Positions 47,175 to 58,579 of a DNA stretch of 64,000 nt are shown here, piece after piece. Under the pieces are notes generated by a model. It worked only from the letters and a program-made list of their open reading frames with translations, did not search any database and was not told the DNA's origin. Position numbers and translations under genes: made by a program. The DNA is taken from contig QWDQ01000019.1 in NCBI GenBank assembly GCA_003868215.1, positions 186,001-250,000 on the forward strand. The letters run 5' to 3'. Source of the DNA: Pseudophaeomoniella oleicola. Its lineage: Eukaryota; Ascomycota; Eurotiomycetes; Phaeomoniellales; Phaeomoniellaceae. Positions within the stretch are counted from its first letter, which is position 1. The number at the start of each line of letters is the position of its first letter.

Positions 47175-47573
47175 GCGGCTTTTCTCTCATCAACTCTTGA
47201 GGAATATATGTTGTAGATGATAGAATCGTTTTGTATTTGTCTTCTGTTGATTTTTCCTTGTAAAAAAGGTGCTATAGATTTAAAGTGAGACAAGGGGCTT
47301 TTGCAAAACAAGGTAGAAAGCAGGTTCTTGAGAGTCTTGCGTCGATTGGTGTCCTGTGGTTCCTGGTGAGCTGAACGGTGTTTTTGGCTCGTTGTTGCTG
47401 TTGTTGAAGGATTGAGGGTATTTTTAGTTGGGAAGAAGGCATCGTTTCTCTATCAGAGTCCCGGTAAAGAGAGAGAAAAAGAGAAAGATAGAAGTGGATT
47501 GGGATCTATTGCATATCCTTGCAATCGGCTTTTCGATTTAGATCTGTTGAGATTTCTTGCAAGGGTCATCGAC

Positions 47574-48899
<1,326 letters not shown>

Positions 48900-49230
48900 A
48901 AGCTGCAAATTTGGGCATGAGCACGCAAGAATCACCGCAGACAGACACTTGATGAATAGAAACATGTTAGCTATAGATAGAGGAGTCGATTGAGGCATAC
49001 ATCGATTCCCCCAAGGGTGGTGATTAGATTTGAAGTATGCATTCTCGCTGATTTCAAGTAAAGTCGGCGAAATAAGAGTGAATTTAAGCAGAGATGAAGA
49101 TTATCCTAGTTAAGGGTCCAGTTGCTTGGCAAGGTTTAGGCCAGAACATTCCCATAAGCTCCACGATATCTTTCCGAGACAATCTCCTAAATCTCAACAA
49201 CAGCAACTGAGCAACTGAGCAACCACCACA
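48900..49230. other. Short intergenic region
   Basis: Contains the 3' end of the old yellow enzyme gene and promoter of the BBP gene; nothing else seen. Confidence 0.5.
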
Positions 49231-51252
49231 ATGTCGTGGAGGAGTCAAGGTATTACAGGCTCGAACAACATCCCTCTCGGCACGCGCCGCCGATTTGGAG
49301 GCGATGAAGATGATGGCGTGCGCGATGGTTCGGTCTCTTCAACCCCTCAAAATGGAAGTTCTGATTCCTACAAGAGAGGTCGTAGTCCCATTAGATGTAA
49401 GTGCTCAGCCTTCCTATCTCAAGTCTCTGCTAACATGCTACATAGCTGAATCTGCTACCGATGGCGCTAAGAGGCGTAAGAAGAGGAACAGATGGGGTGA
49501 TGCGCAGGAGAATAAGGCCGCAGGTCTCATGGGTCTTCCGACCATGATCATGTCAAATATGACAAATGAGCAACTTGAGGCTTATACTCTGCATTTGCGT
49601 ATCGAGGAGATCAGTCAAAAGCTGCGGATCAACGATGTTGTTCCAGCAGAGGGCGACAGGTGAGAAAGCCTCTTATTCCATTTACAGCACGAAGTTAATC
49701 ATCGCTCTTAGATCTCCTTCACCTCCACCGCAATACGATAACTTTGGTCGTCGTATCAATACCCGCGAGTACAGATATCGCAAGCGTCTTGAGGATGAAC
49801 GTCACAAGCTGGTTGAAAAGGCCATGAAGACGATTCCTAATTATCATCCACCCTCTGATTACAGGCGACCAACCAAGACCCAGGAGAAGGTCTACGTCCC
49901 TGTCAATGACTATCCAGAGATTAACTTCAGTATGCTTACTAACCCTCTAACCTCTTCCTTTCCTTCGTCTTTCATTTGGTACATGTCGCGTACATGGTCG
50001 TATTTCTTATCTACGACTAACCATTTGTCTGTCCTGCGCATTTTTACTTAACCTCAGAAGCATTTACTAACACCTAGCTCTACCAAAAGTTGGTCTACTA
50101 ATTGGGCCTCGTGGCAACACGCTCAAGAAAATGGAGACAGAGTCTGGTGCCAAGATTGCTATTCGAGGCAAAGGATCTGTCAAAGAAGGAAAAGGCCGAT
50201 CTGACGCAGCTCACACCAGCAACCAGGAAGAAGATCTGCATTGCTTGATCATGGCCGAAACAGAAGACAAGGTCAACAAGGCCAAGGCTCTGATTCACCA
50301 GGTCATCGAAACGGTAAGATATCCGAGGTCCTCTTGGAGAAGAATCCCTCTAACTGATGTACAGGCCGCCTCTATCCCTGAAGGCCAGAATGAACTCAAG
50401 AGAAACCAACTACGAGAATTGGCCGCGCTCAACGGAACACTACGTGACGATGAGAACCAAGCTTGTCAAAACTGTAAGCCGATGACTCTTCACTGCTTCA
50501 CTGCGACTACGTATACTGACTGTATAGGCGGTCAAATTGGTCATCGCAAATACGACTGTCCCGAACAGCGCAATTTCACTGCCAACATTATCTGTCGGGT
50601 CTGCGGTAACGCTGGTCACATGGCTCGTGATTGTCCTGACAGACAACGTGGCAGCGATTCGCGTAACGCCCCTTACGGTGGTCGTCCACAAGGCCGGATC
50701 GGTGGTGGAGATGCTGTCGATCGTGAGATGGAGCAGCTCTTTCAAGAACTTGGTGGTGACCCAGGCAGTGGAGCGCCAGCACGTATTGAAGCAGGACCAG
50801 GATCTTATGACCAAGGTGATTCTTACGGAGGCGGGCGAGAATCACGACCATGGGACAAGCCATCTGGTGGTTCTGCGGCTCCTTGGAGGAGACAAGCCGA
50901 TGAAGCCCCTGCCGGAGGTGCTGCTCCGCCATGGGCGCAACGCAACGATAATTACGGAGGTCACGCTGCAGCTGCGCCTGGCGCAGCCCCATGGCATCAA
51001 CAAGCAGCAGCTCCTCCGCCTCCGCCTCCCGGTCAATATGGCCAAGCTTACCCTGGTGCGAACGGTTATGGCGACCAAGCTTATTACTCTGGTCAACAGG
51101 GTATGCCAGCACCTCCTGGAATGCCTGCAATGTACCCACCATATGGCGCTCCCCCTCCGCCTCCCGGATCTGCACCTCCACCACCACCGCCAGGTGACGC
51201 ACCTCCTCCGCCTCCCAGCGACGGTGCCCCACCGCCGCCTCCTCCAGCTTGA
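49231..51252 (+). CDS. MSL5: Branchpoint-bridging protein (SF1/BBP, Msl5)
   Basis: Six exons (49231-49396, 49446-49659, 49712-49929, 50090-50313, 50365-50473, 50528-51252) encode 551 residues. BBP binds the intron branch site in the early spliceosome. The N-terminal SF1 helix-hairpin region has [10 protein letters not shown], the U2AF-binding (ULM-like) tryptophan stretch. The KH domain with QUA2 (about 190-300) includes [29 protein letters not shown]. Two CCHC zinc knuckles follow, [14 protein letters not shown] and [14 protein letters not shown]. The C-terminal 130 residues are Pro/Gly/Ala-rich, ending in polyproline. Intron 3 (160 nt) carries a perfect TACTAAC (50065-50071) with an AG only 6 nt later that must be skipped in favour of the AG at 50088-50089. 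Confidence 0.96.
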
Positions 51253-51738
51253 ACCTTCTAAATAGGATCATTCGCGATTAAGAGAAATAAATTTGGAGAA
51301 CACGTGCAAGAGGTACATACGAATTGTGCTCATTTGCTTTTCTTTCCTTGGGTCGTTAGCTTAATAATCTAGGGGTTCACAAAAGATCGTGTATGACTAC
51401 CATAGTGTATTTATTTCCTCACCCGGCCGTAATTCGATCGTAACGAGAGAGTAATTTGGGAGCCTGATTGGATGCGGAGATGTTTTGTGTGATCGTTGTG
51501 ATAATGACATTTCATCGCCGCAGCGAAGGAGAGTCTCCAAATGCCTGAGAGTTTTCTGACCAATCGGAACATTCGATTTAAATGTTTATGAATCTAGCCT
51601 ATTTTCTATCATCTTCCACCTTTGCCTCTGATCGGAACTACAGATTTTCTTCTACAAATTGACATCTCGTTTATCTCTCTCTCTGCCTTTACGACTTTGA
51701 AATCACAAGTCACTACTCGTTGACGACTTTACATCAAA
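51253..51738. other. Intergenic region
   Basis: No gene; 3' region of the BBP gene and promoter of the CHCH gene. Confidence 0.5.
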
Positions 51739-52463
51739 ATGCCTCGCCAATCCCGTGGTCGCTCTTCAGCTCCGGCACGAGCTCCGGCTCGCCCTCAAGC
51801 TGCTCCAGCTCCTCGACCTGTCGCACCCCAACAGCAACAAAGCAGGCCAGCTTCAACTGCTGCATACCCTCCACAATCACAAGGTGCCCATCCGCCAGCT
51901 CCTGTCCAACAGGCGGCACCAGCCAGTCAAGGTCCAGGATTGTTCGGTCAAATGGCTAGCACCGCTGCGTAAGTTGCTCGACTTCCTCTGGCACAAAGGC
52001 GCAGAGGGTGCTCCATGGAAGACAACAAATGCCGCGTCTTTGTCTATCTGGTGCTTGGAAATTCACAGAGCTCTCCTGACCTTCTGCGACGGTGCCTTTG
52101 TTTTATTTCGATCTTTCTTGATGGTGACTAACGTTTTCAATCAATAGTGGTGTAGCCGTCGGTTCATCAATCGGCCACGCAGTCGGTGGAATGTTCTCAG
52201 GCTGGGGTGGCAATTCGTCATCTGAAGCACCAGCACAACAAACCCAGCAACAACCCACAGACGCTTACTCCCAACCTATGGATGCCAACCTTTACGGCAA
52301 CGCCAGCCAATCATCCGCCAACTACGGAACTGAGTCTGGCCCCTGTGCCGGTGACATCAAGAGCTTTACAAACTGCATGACGGAACACAATGGCAACATG
52401 GGCATCTGTGGCTGGTATCTTGACCAATTGAAGGCCTGCCAGAAGGCTGCCGGTCAATACTGA
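51739..52463 (+). CDS. CHCH-domain mitochondrial protein, Mix17/CHCHD2-10 family
   Basis: Two exons (51739-51968, 52148-52463) encode 181 residues. The twin CX9C motif near the C terminus (CAGDIKSFTNC and CGWYLDQLKAC) marks proteins oxidatively folded by Mia40 in the mitochondrial intermembrane space. The N-terminal half is Ala/Pro/Gln/Ser/Arg-rich and the central GVAVGSSIGHAVGGMFSG is the conserved hydrophobic segment of the CHCHD2/CHCHD10/Mix17 group. The family supports respiration and cristae, and may also act as a stress regulator. The 179-nt intron lies just before the hydrophobic segment. Confidence 0.93.
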
Positions 52464-52909
52464 GGTGCTCTATGTATCAACATCACTGCGATATTAGAGG
52501 AAACATGGGATAGGATAGGCCTGTAAAGCCCCGAAGGCTTTTTCTAGGGTTTGGTGCACGCATTCTCTACAAATCAGAGATATCAAAGAAAGGCAAGAGA
52601 AGAGCGCACATCGGTATTGTAGCATAGCGTGGACACTTTGTATGTGAAGAAAAGGCATTTGTTCCACCCGCATAAAATATTCTTTTATAGATTGTGCATC
52701 ACACTCGTTCGTTCAACCTGAATTCGTCGTAATTCTAATTCCCAATTCCCGTATATGATTACTGTAGACTGACATAGAAGATCGGGAAAAGTGCGGAGGT
52801 GCGGAGTTGGAGATCATGAGGCGCAACTGGCGAAACATTTCTTAGCTTCGATATCCTCAACACCAGGCCCAGCTCGAAGCTGTCGACCACACTTTTCTAC
52901 CCAATTGCT
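52464..52909. other. Intergenic region
   Basis: No supported gene. It holds the 3' region of the CHCH gene and the promoter of the mitoribosomal gene. Confidence 0.5.
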
Positions 52910-54041
52910 ATGGCGTCCTCGAAGTCGGTGCAGACGGTCCTCCTGCCGTTGCGCAGGCAGTGGGCATCGTCACAGATATGCTATGCCTGTCGTCGCACGC
53001 AACCCTTCTCATCCACCCGCATCGCATTGATCGAGGGCAACTCGGATAAAGAGAGGAGGCTTGTGGAAAGAAATAACCGGCTCCCCTCGCAGGGCGAAGC
53101 TCAACAAGGTTCGCAGTCACGATATCGCACAATGGACGCTTCCGAAATTCCCGACGACATGGGTCTTCTTCCTGAAACTTTTATCACGCCGAGGTTGAAC
53201 AGCAAAGGATCACCCAGCTGGTTTCAAACGCCGAGCAAGAGATTACAGATGGAATGGTACAGACTGAAGACTAGAGCGAAGGGATTCGCTTCGTAAGTGC
53301 TAAAGACATGGCACTACTCATACGTATATGTTGACAGGTCTCCAGAACGATCGCCTACTGCAGATTCACGAAACCAGATCCCAAGCTGAAATTGCGATTT
53401 GCTGAAAGAAGGATTGCCGCAAAAGAACTACACAAAGCTCTTTACAGAGCCCTCGCTGAGTAGGTCCCATAATCATGAAATCCTCTGCTATGCAACAGCA
53501 TACATCTCCTTATATACCGCTGCATCGAATTGCTACTAACGAAGATCCCAGACGTGATTCGATAACGATCGGCGATATAACCTGTTCAACTCTCAAGGAC
53601 AAGTTAATCACTGATATTGCTTTCCGGCGGAATGCACCACCACAGAAATGGTCTCTCACTTCATATAGAGGTGTTCCAGTCCCTTCATTCCTACCATTCC
53701 CATTCCCTGCCATTATTCCCTTTAGCTCTGTCAGGGTGGTTTCTGACCGATGCGCTACTCTTCCCATGGGACGAGGCACGGGGATCAGGCAAGTTGTTGT
53801 AAGAATATCTTCGACGCAACGACTCCAAAATGGTGACGAGGTCAAAGAATGGCAAGGTACCGAGTACGTGGTAATCCAGAAGATGAAGTTGAACGGAAAA
53901 GAAGATAATGAATGGAAGATATGGGGGACACTGGAAGAATCCGAGTGGGATGAATTTGTCAAGAAACTGGAAACCGAGGAGAAGGACAAAGAACCTGGCC
54001 TTATGGACAACCTAAGGAACATGCTCCCTGGACTCCCTTGA
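52910..54041 (+). CDS. Mitochondrial ribosome-associated protein, mL45/Mba1 (Tim44-like) family
   Basis: Three exons (52910-53292, 53364-53459, 53552-54041) encode 322 residues. The N terminus is basic with an import-like presequence (LLPLRRQWASSQICYACRRTQPFSSTR). The central ETFITPRL and KRLQMEWYRLKTRAKGF segments and the C-terminal Tim44-like domain (strand QVVVRISSTQRLQ, then EYVVIQKMKL and EWKIWGTLEE) fit mL45/Mba1, which holds the mitoribosome at the inner membrane for cotranslational insertion. Intron 2 (92 nt) carries TACTAAC 11 nt before its AG and removes an in-frame stop. The stretch at about 53670-53730 is unusually Pro/Phe-rich and contains splice-like ends, but no intron there keeps the frame, so I kept it as coding; this is the weakest part of the model. 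Confidence 0.78.
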
Positions 54042-55100
54042 AAAGTAACAATATCAGGTCTCGATTCAAGCAGCTCCATGCAGAGCTGTGACGATTGACA
54101 TCATTTAAGAGGTGGTATCATCGAAATCTATCTGTGGCCGCCGCCATTTGAGATTGCGAGCATTCGAGACCAGGATGGTTCTCTATTGTTGTATAATTGG
54201 TGTACAAAAAGACAACAAGACTAGGCCTTTTCTTGGTACCTAGCGATATCTATAGACCTCACTTATTGGCCAGTCATACATGTCCATGCTATTTTCTATA
54301 CATACACTTTCTGAACATAGACGGATGAGAGTTGTTCAACGGCCATGTTGCATATATCCAGTACCCTCACGAGGTATCAAAATAGACTATTGAGTAGCTG
54401 CAGAATACCTCCGTATGACATGTTTCTCCCTGGTCATGAGTACGTCGAGGCTAAACACCGAGTGTGACTGGGGGATTCTTCCCGGAATGCCAACACGAAA
54501 TATTCCCCTTCCTCTCCACACCCTCTCGAAATCTTAGTCCATCGCCAAATACATTGATCCTTGCTTATGGCCCCCATGTTTTCGACAAGGCGTACACGTT
54601 GAACTTTGGCTGAATATGACAGGTTCGTAGATATACGACGTCGGGAAAACATCTGCAGGTACTGCACAAATGACTTTTCTTCGAAGCAGAAGGATATACA
54701 CCGCGGCAGGGATACGGCAGCAATCGGTAATCAAGATCCTGGCTTTCATCCTCGCTGTAGATGTCGTTTCCTTGCGTTCTTTGGTCAACGCCTATCCACG
54801 TGCACGGCTGGAAGCGACATTGTCTGCCCTCCTTCTCGACAACTTTACTACGATCCATGTTCTTCATCTGCAAGTCAATCACTGATTAACCTCTCAGATG
54901 CTCGAGTGCTTGCGTGCTAGTCTTTACGCCATTCAGTATGGTCTCCGGCATGTCACAGCTGATCTCCCTCCATACAAGATGCGCGAACACATGTTGATTT
55001 CGGCTGCAGCAAGCACATGCCATGGGAGTGGACACGATGCCGTGCATAAATATGTAACTCTGGCTCTTCCTCGTGGGAGTCGGGTTAATAGGAGCCTTGC
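54042..55100. other. Intergenic region
   Basis: No supported gene in about 1.06 kb. Open frames of 84-105 codons on both strands overlap one another and have no recognisable domain. Confidence 0.45.
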
Positions 55101-56373
55101 ATGTTGTCATTCCGCACGCTGCGCTCATCTTCCATAATGTCGTCCTTTCGTTCACTACTTTCACTTGCTCCTGTTTTCTCACTCTGTTGCATTGGGACAG
55201 CTTCCCCGGTACGAGAAAATGCCCATCGCTTGACCAAACGGGACTCGCTCCCAGACTATGCTCTTACCTACGCGCCATACTCCCACCTCTACAGCGGGGA
55301 GCAATGGTGGCCCTCCGACGTTGCTGTGCATCTTCAACACGTTACTCCGGAAGTCAACTTCACTGCTGTAGGGTCGAATGTGACCTTGGAGAACTTGAAT
55401 ACATATGCCAGCAATTCCTATCTGACTTCGAACGACAACGTCGAGGACAATCCAGCATGGCTGCTCTCGGATTACGGCGAACCTGACAGCGGTGGATATA
55501 GTGGAGCTCCTGCAACCATTATCGCCGTTGAGAAGGAGAATGGTACAGTTGATGTGTTCTACTTCTACTTCTATTCCTACAACCATGGTCTCAAGTCAGT
55601 CCCAATGTCCCCTGAGATAGTGAGATAGTGAGAACTTCTGAATTAACTTCTATATAAGTGTCCTCAATACACGTTTCGGCAACCATGTGGGGGACTGGGA
55701 ACATTCAATGGTGCCTTTTTCTCTCTCCCTTTACACCCATTCCCATCTCGTCGTCGTTTCTCCTAAACCAGACTCTTACCTCACCCTAGATCCGTTTCAT
55801 AAACGGTATCCCGGAATACATCTACCTCTCGCACCACGACAGCGGTTCCGCCTACAACTTCTCCGCCCTGACGAGCATCAACGGTCGTCCGATAACCTAC
55901 ATGGCAACCGGCAGTCACGCCAACTACGCAACTGCCGGGACCCAGCACTACGACATCATCCTCGCCGACACCACCGATAACGGTCCGTTATGGGATGTCA
56001 CCCAGAACTACCGCAGGTGAGTCCTCTTTCCATCTCCCCTCTTCCTTTCCTTTCCTTTCTTTTCCTCTCCTCCCATCCCCTCCCCTAACTCCACAAACCC
56101 AGTTTCTGGTACGACAACACAACCTCCACCTTCACACCTACCACCACCACCACCACCACCACCACCACCACAACATCCAATTGGCTCCTCTACCCCGGCC
56201 ACTGGGGCGACCAACAATACCCGCTCTCCGACCCGCGCCAGAACTGCATCTTCATCACGAATTCCGAATGCCACTACGTGTCTGGACCGACGGGGCCGAT
56301 CGCGAAGAATTTGGGGAGGAGGGGACTTTGTGAGAATGAGGCGAGGGAATGTGTGGTGTTGAGTAGTCTTTGA
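55101..56373 (+). CDS. Secreted Vps62-like protein (DUF946 family)
   Basis: Four exons (55101-55594, 55659-55710, 55790-56016, 56103-56373) encode 347 residues, or 335 from the second ATG at 55137, which is the likelier start because a clean signal peptide (FRSLLSLAPVFSLCCIGTAS) follows at once. A Kex2-type KR site comes a few residues later (HRLTKR), so maturation in the Golgi is likely. Family marks are YAPYSHLYSGEQWWPSD, the FYFYFYSYNHG strand, RFGNHVGDWEHSM, EYIYLSQHDSG and MATGSHANYA near the C-terminal half. Yeast Vps62 was linked to vacuolar protein sorting; the biochemical role of the family is unclear. Exon 4 opens with a run of about 13 threonines encoded by an ACC microsatellite, a likely disordered, O-mannosylated linker. 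Confidence 0.85.
56139..56170 (+). repeat. ACC trinucleotide repeat coding for polythreonine
   Basis: About ten ACC units inside exon 4 of the Vps62-like gene. Confidence 0.85.
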
Positions 56374-56770
56374 CTGAGAGACGGTTGGGGTGGTTTGGGG
56401 GGTATGATGGATGTATGTGTGTAGGCAAGCAAGTAATGAGATCTATTCTTGTTTCCATCCCTGCCTTCCTCCCTCCCTGATTGTATCTGTCAGTGACTCA
56501 AGTCATAGCATACTGCAGAACAAGCATCGTTCCTTTTTGTATATGGTACGTGATGATGATGAATCGAAAATTCTATATATATATACGTAGTTGTTGTAAT
56601 TGTAGAGAGACGGGGGTTTTCCGCGCCCGGGGTAAGTAAGAATGGGAATGAATTGTCAAGGGATTCTTATTATGTGTATGGTTGGGTTTTGGTTTTGATA
56701 TCTATCTATACAGATTTTTCTTCTTCTTTTTTGTTTTGTACACTTTGAAACACCTCTCATCCGTATCATC
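56374..56770. other. Convergent 3' region
   Basis: Lies between the Vps62-like (+) and AAA (-) stops. It has a TA-rich tract near 56574-56590 and T-runs near 56715. No gene. Confidence 0.5.
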
Positions 56771-58579
56771 TCACCCACCTTCCTCACCATCATCATCATC
56801 AACCTCGATGCCCAGCTCCCTCCTCCCGACAACCCTCCCTTTCGTATCAACATCCTTCCAAACATACTTCGTCCCCCTGACCTCGCCCGTCTGCTCGGTC
56901 CACAGGTCCTTGAGCGTGATCTCGCGCGTGCGATTGAGGCTCTCGATCGCTGAGATGCGTGCGAGTGTCTTTTCGAGGTGCTCGTCGAAGCCCGGGGTGG
57001 TGCATATGGAGCGGAAGGCGTTCATCATCGGGACAGAGTCGGCGCGTACCATCGCGTTCGAGTCAATCGTGAAGATATTGTCGTGGTCATAGATCTGGAT
57101 GAAGTCGGCTCGTGTCATGGTTTGGCGGGCAATGTGGAGGGGGAGCGTGGGAAGGCGGTGGGATGGTTGTTGGGACGATTGCACGTCTTGGTTCTGGGAT
57201 TGGGATTGGGCCTGCTCTTCTCGTTCTTGGTCGACGAGCGCTTTGGCAAGAACCATGGCGGCCGAGGCGTATTTTTGTTGATCCATCACGTCATCGTCCA
57301 TTTCCTCGCCGAGGATCCAGCATCTGTTCAGGAACCAGGTTTTCTCTGCTTGGTTGATGGTGTCACAGGTTGCGAGCATGTCGCGAGATTTGGCAATGCG
57401 CGAGAGGAATGTCAAACGGCCGCCGACCCGAGAATAGACTTCTTCGAGTTCGGGTATCGAGACAGGCCTATTCGGATGGTATTTTCGTCGATACTGAGTT
57501 AACGCGGCGACAGCGCGATCCTTGGGAAGGTCGAGAACCGGGAGCACTTCCATACGAGTGCTGTAGCGTTTGAAACGTTCGTAGACCCAGTAATCATCGC
57601 TGTTAAAGACCATTGTGACAAGGTTGGAAGCCGCCCAGGCTTCAGCACGTTGTTGCATCATCTCTAGAAGATCGCGACCATCTTCGTCATCGCGAATCAG
57701 GTGGGTACAGTTCACGATCAGGACCAAAGGGCGCGTGGTTTTCTTTCCAGTACGGAGGTGTGTGCGTTTCCGCTTTAGGGCAATCTTCTCAAGCTTATTG
57801 AAGGCTCGTTCGATGTCCAACAGAGCGGTTGTGTCGCGAGGTCCACGGATGGAGAAAAGACTGCCGATGTAGTCTTCATGAAATTCGAAGTCCAGGGCCT
57901 TGCCAAGGCGGATTCGGAAGATTTCGAGGTCTGCATGAGCTTCAAACATGGAGATGCCCTCGCCGTCAACTTTTCTCATGGCCTCTATCAGCATACTTGA
58001 CTTGCCAGTACCCTTTTCGCCAATCAGAAGATGATAATGTCCGGTGATTTGTCCTGCGAGGATCCTGTCGATGTAGGTCTGTTCCGGACGAGGAATCCAG
58101 TGTTCGCTGGAGTCTTCGGAAGAAACGGCGGAGTAATCATCGCTTTCGGAGGATGAGAGGATGCCTACTCCACCTGGGGAATGGGTTCCGGTAGCCATTT
58201 CCAATACCGGGTCACCTGGAGTAAAAGAATTTTCCATTTTCCGGAGAACAAGCCACTTGTAATATTTGTGATACCCGTAACCTGCCAAACCTAATACAGC
58301 TACGGATGCAAACGTTGTGGCGGCTGATTCGAACATTTTGAAAAGTGTTGGGTGTAAACGAAAACGGGAAGAAGACCTTGCATCCTCTTTGCTGTGTTGA
58401 GTACCCTCGTCTTCCTCGTTAGGGTCTGGTACGCCGAAGGGACCAACCTGCTGACATCGGGTGGTAGTGACCGAGTAGCATCGCTTTGCAGATCTCATAA
58501 CATGCCATCCAGGTTTCCGCCGTGTGAGATGTCGGTGGTACACCCCTGAGAAGGAAACTCCCGAAATTTTGAAAATCAT
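56771..58579 (-). CDS. Mitochondrial membrane AAA (Orc1-like) ATPase-domain protein
   Basis: A single-exon gene encoding 602 residues. The N terminus (residues 1-45, Arg/Ser/Thr-rich with RRKPGWHVMRSAKRCYS) resembles a mitochondrial presequence. A membrane segment follows (about 90-110, TFASVAVLGLAGYGYHKYYK). The ATPase domain has a Walker A at LIGEKGTGKSSM (about 192-203) and a Walker B-like hydrophobic strand PLVLIVNCTHL (about 289), where the acidic residue is replaced by Asn/Cys, then a sensor-like MVFNSDD. The last 180 residues, with a TRADFIQIYDHDN segment, may be a winged helix. Walker B change suggests weak or altered hydrolysis. It matches a fungal-wide group annotated only as Orc1-like AAA; the function is not known to me. 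Confidence 0.82.
   Translation of the reverse strand: MIFKISGVSFSGVYHRHLTRRKPGWHVMRSAKRCYSVTTTRCQQVGPFGVPDPNEEDEGTQHSKEDARSSSRFRLHPTLFKMFESAATTFASVAVLGLAGYGYHKYYKWLVLRKMENSFTPGDPVLEMATGTHSPGGVGILSSSESDDYSAVSSEDSSEHWIPRPEQTYIDRILAGQITGHYHLLIGEKGTGKSSMLIEAMRKVDGEGISMFEAHADLEIFRIRLGKALDFEFHEDYIGSLFSIRGPRDTTALLDIERAFNKLEKIALKRKRTHLRTGKKTTRPLVLIVNCTHLIRDDEDGRDLLEMMQQRAEAWAASNLVTMVFNSDDYWVYERFKRYSTRMEVLPVLDLPKDRAVAALTQYRRKYHPNRPVSIPELEEVYSRVGGRLTFLSRIAKSRDMLATCDTINQAEKTWFLNRCWILGEEMDDDVMDQQKYASAAMVLAKALVDQEREEQAQSQSQNQDVQSSQQPSHRLPTLPLHIARQTMTRADFIQIYDHDNIFTIDSNAMVRADSVPMMNAFRSICTTPGFDEHLEKTLARISAIESLNRTREITLKDLWTEQTGEVRGTKYVWKDVDTKGRVVGRRELGIEVDDDDGEEGG

Larger units (their letters stand above)
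46508..47573. other. Long leader/promoter region with simple repeats
   Basis: No supported gene. A CT-rich stretch (about 46720-46770), a palindrome at 46804 and a GGA tract (47151-47174) are visible. Part of it is probably a long 5' leader of the old yellow enzyme gene, since the 200 bases before the start look pyrimidine/purine-biased as fungal leaders do. Confidence 0.5.

Noticed and set aside
50537-51271. Open frames of 242 (+) and 227 (-) codons
   Set aside because: Both are shadows of the repetitive proline-rich C terminus of the branchpoint-bridging protein.
53671-53725. Possible 55-nt intron in the mL45-like gene
   Set aside because: The splice-like ends would break the frame into the conserved VVSDR segment.
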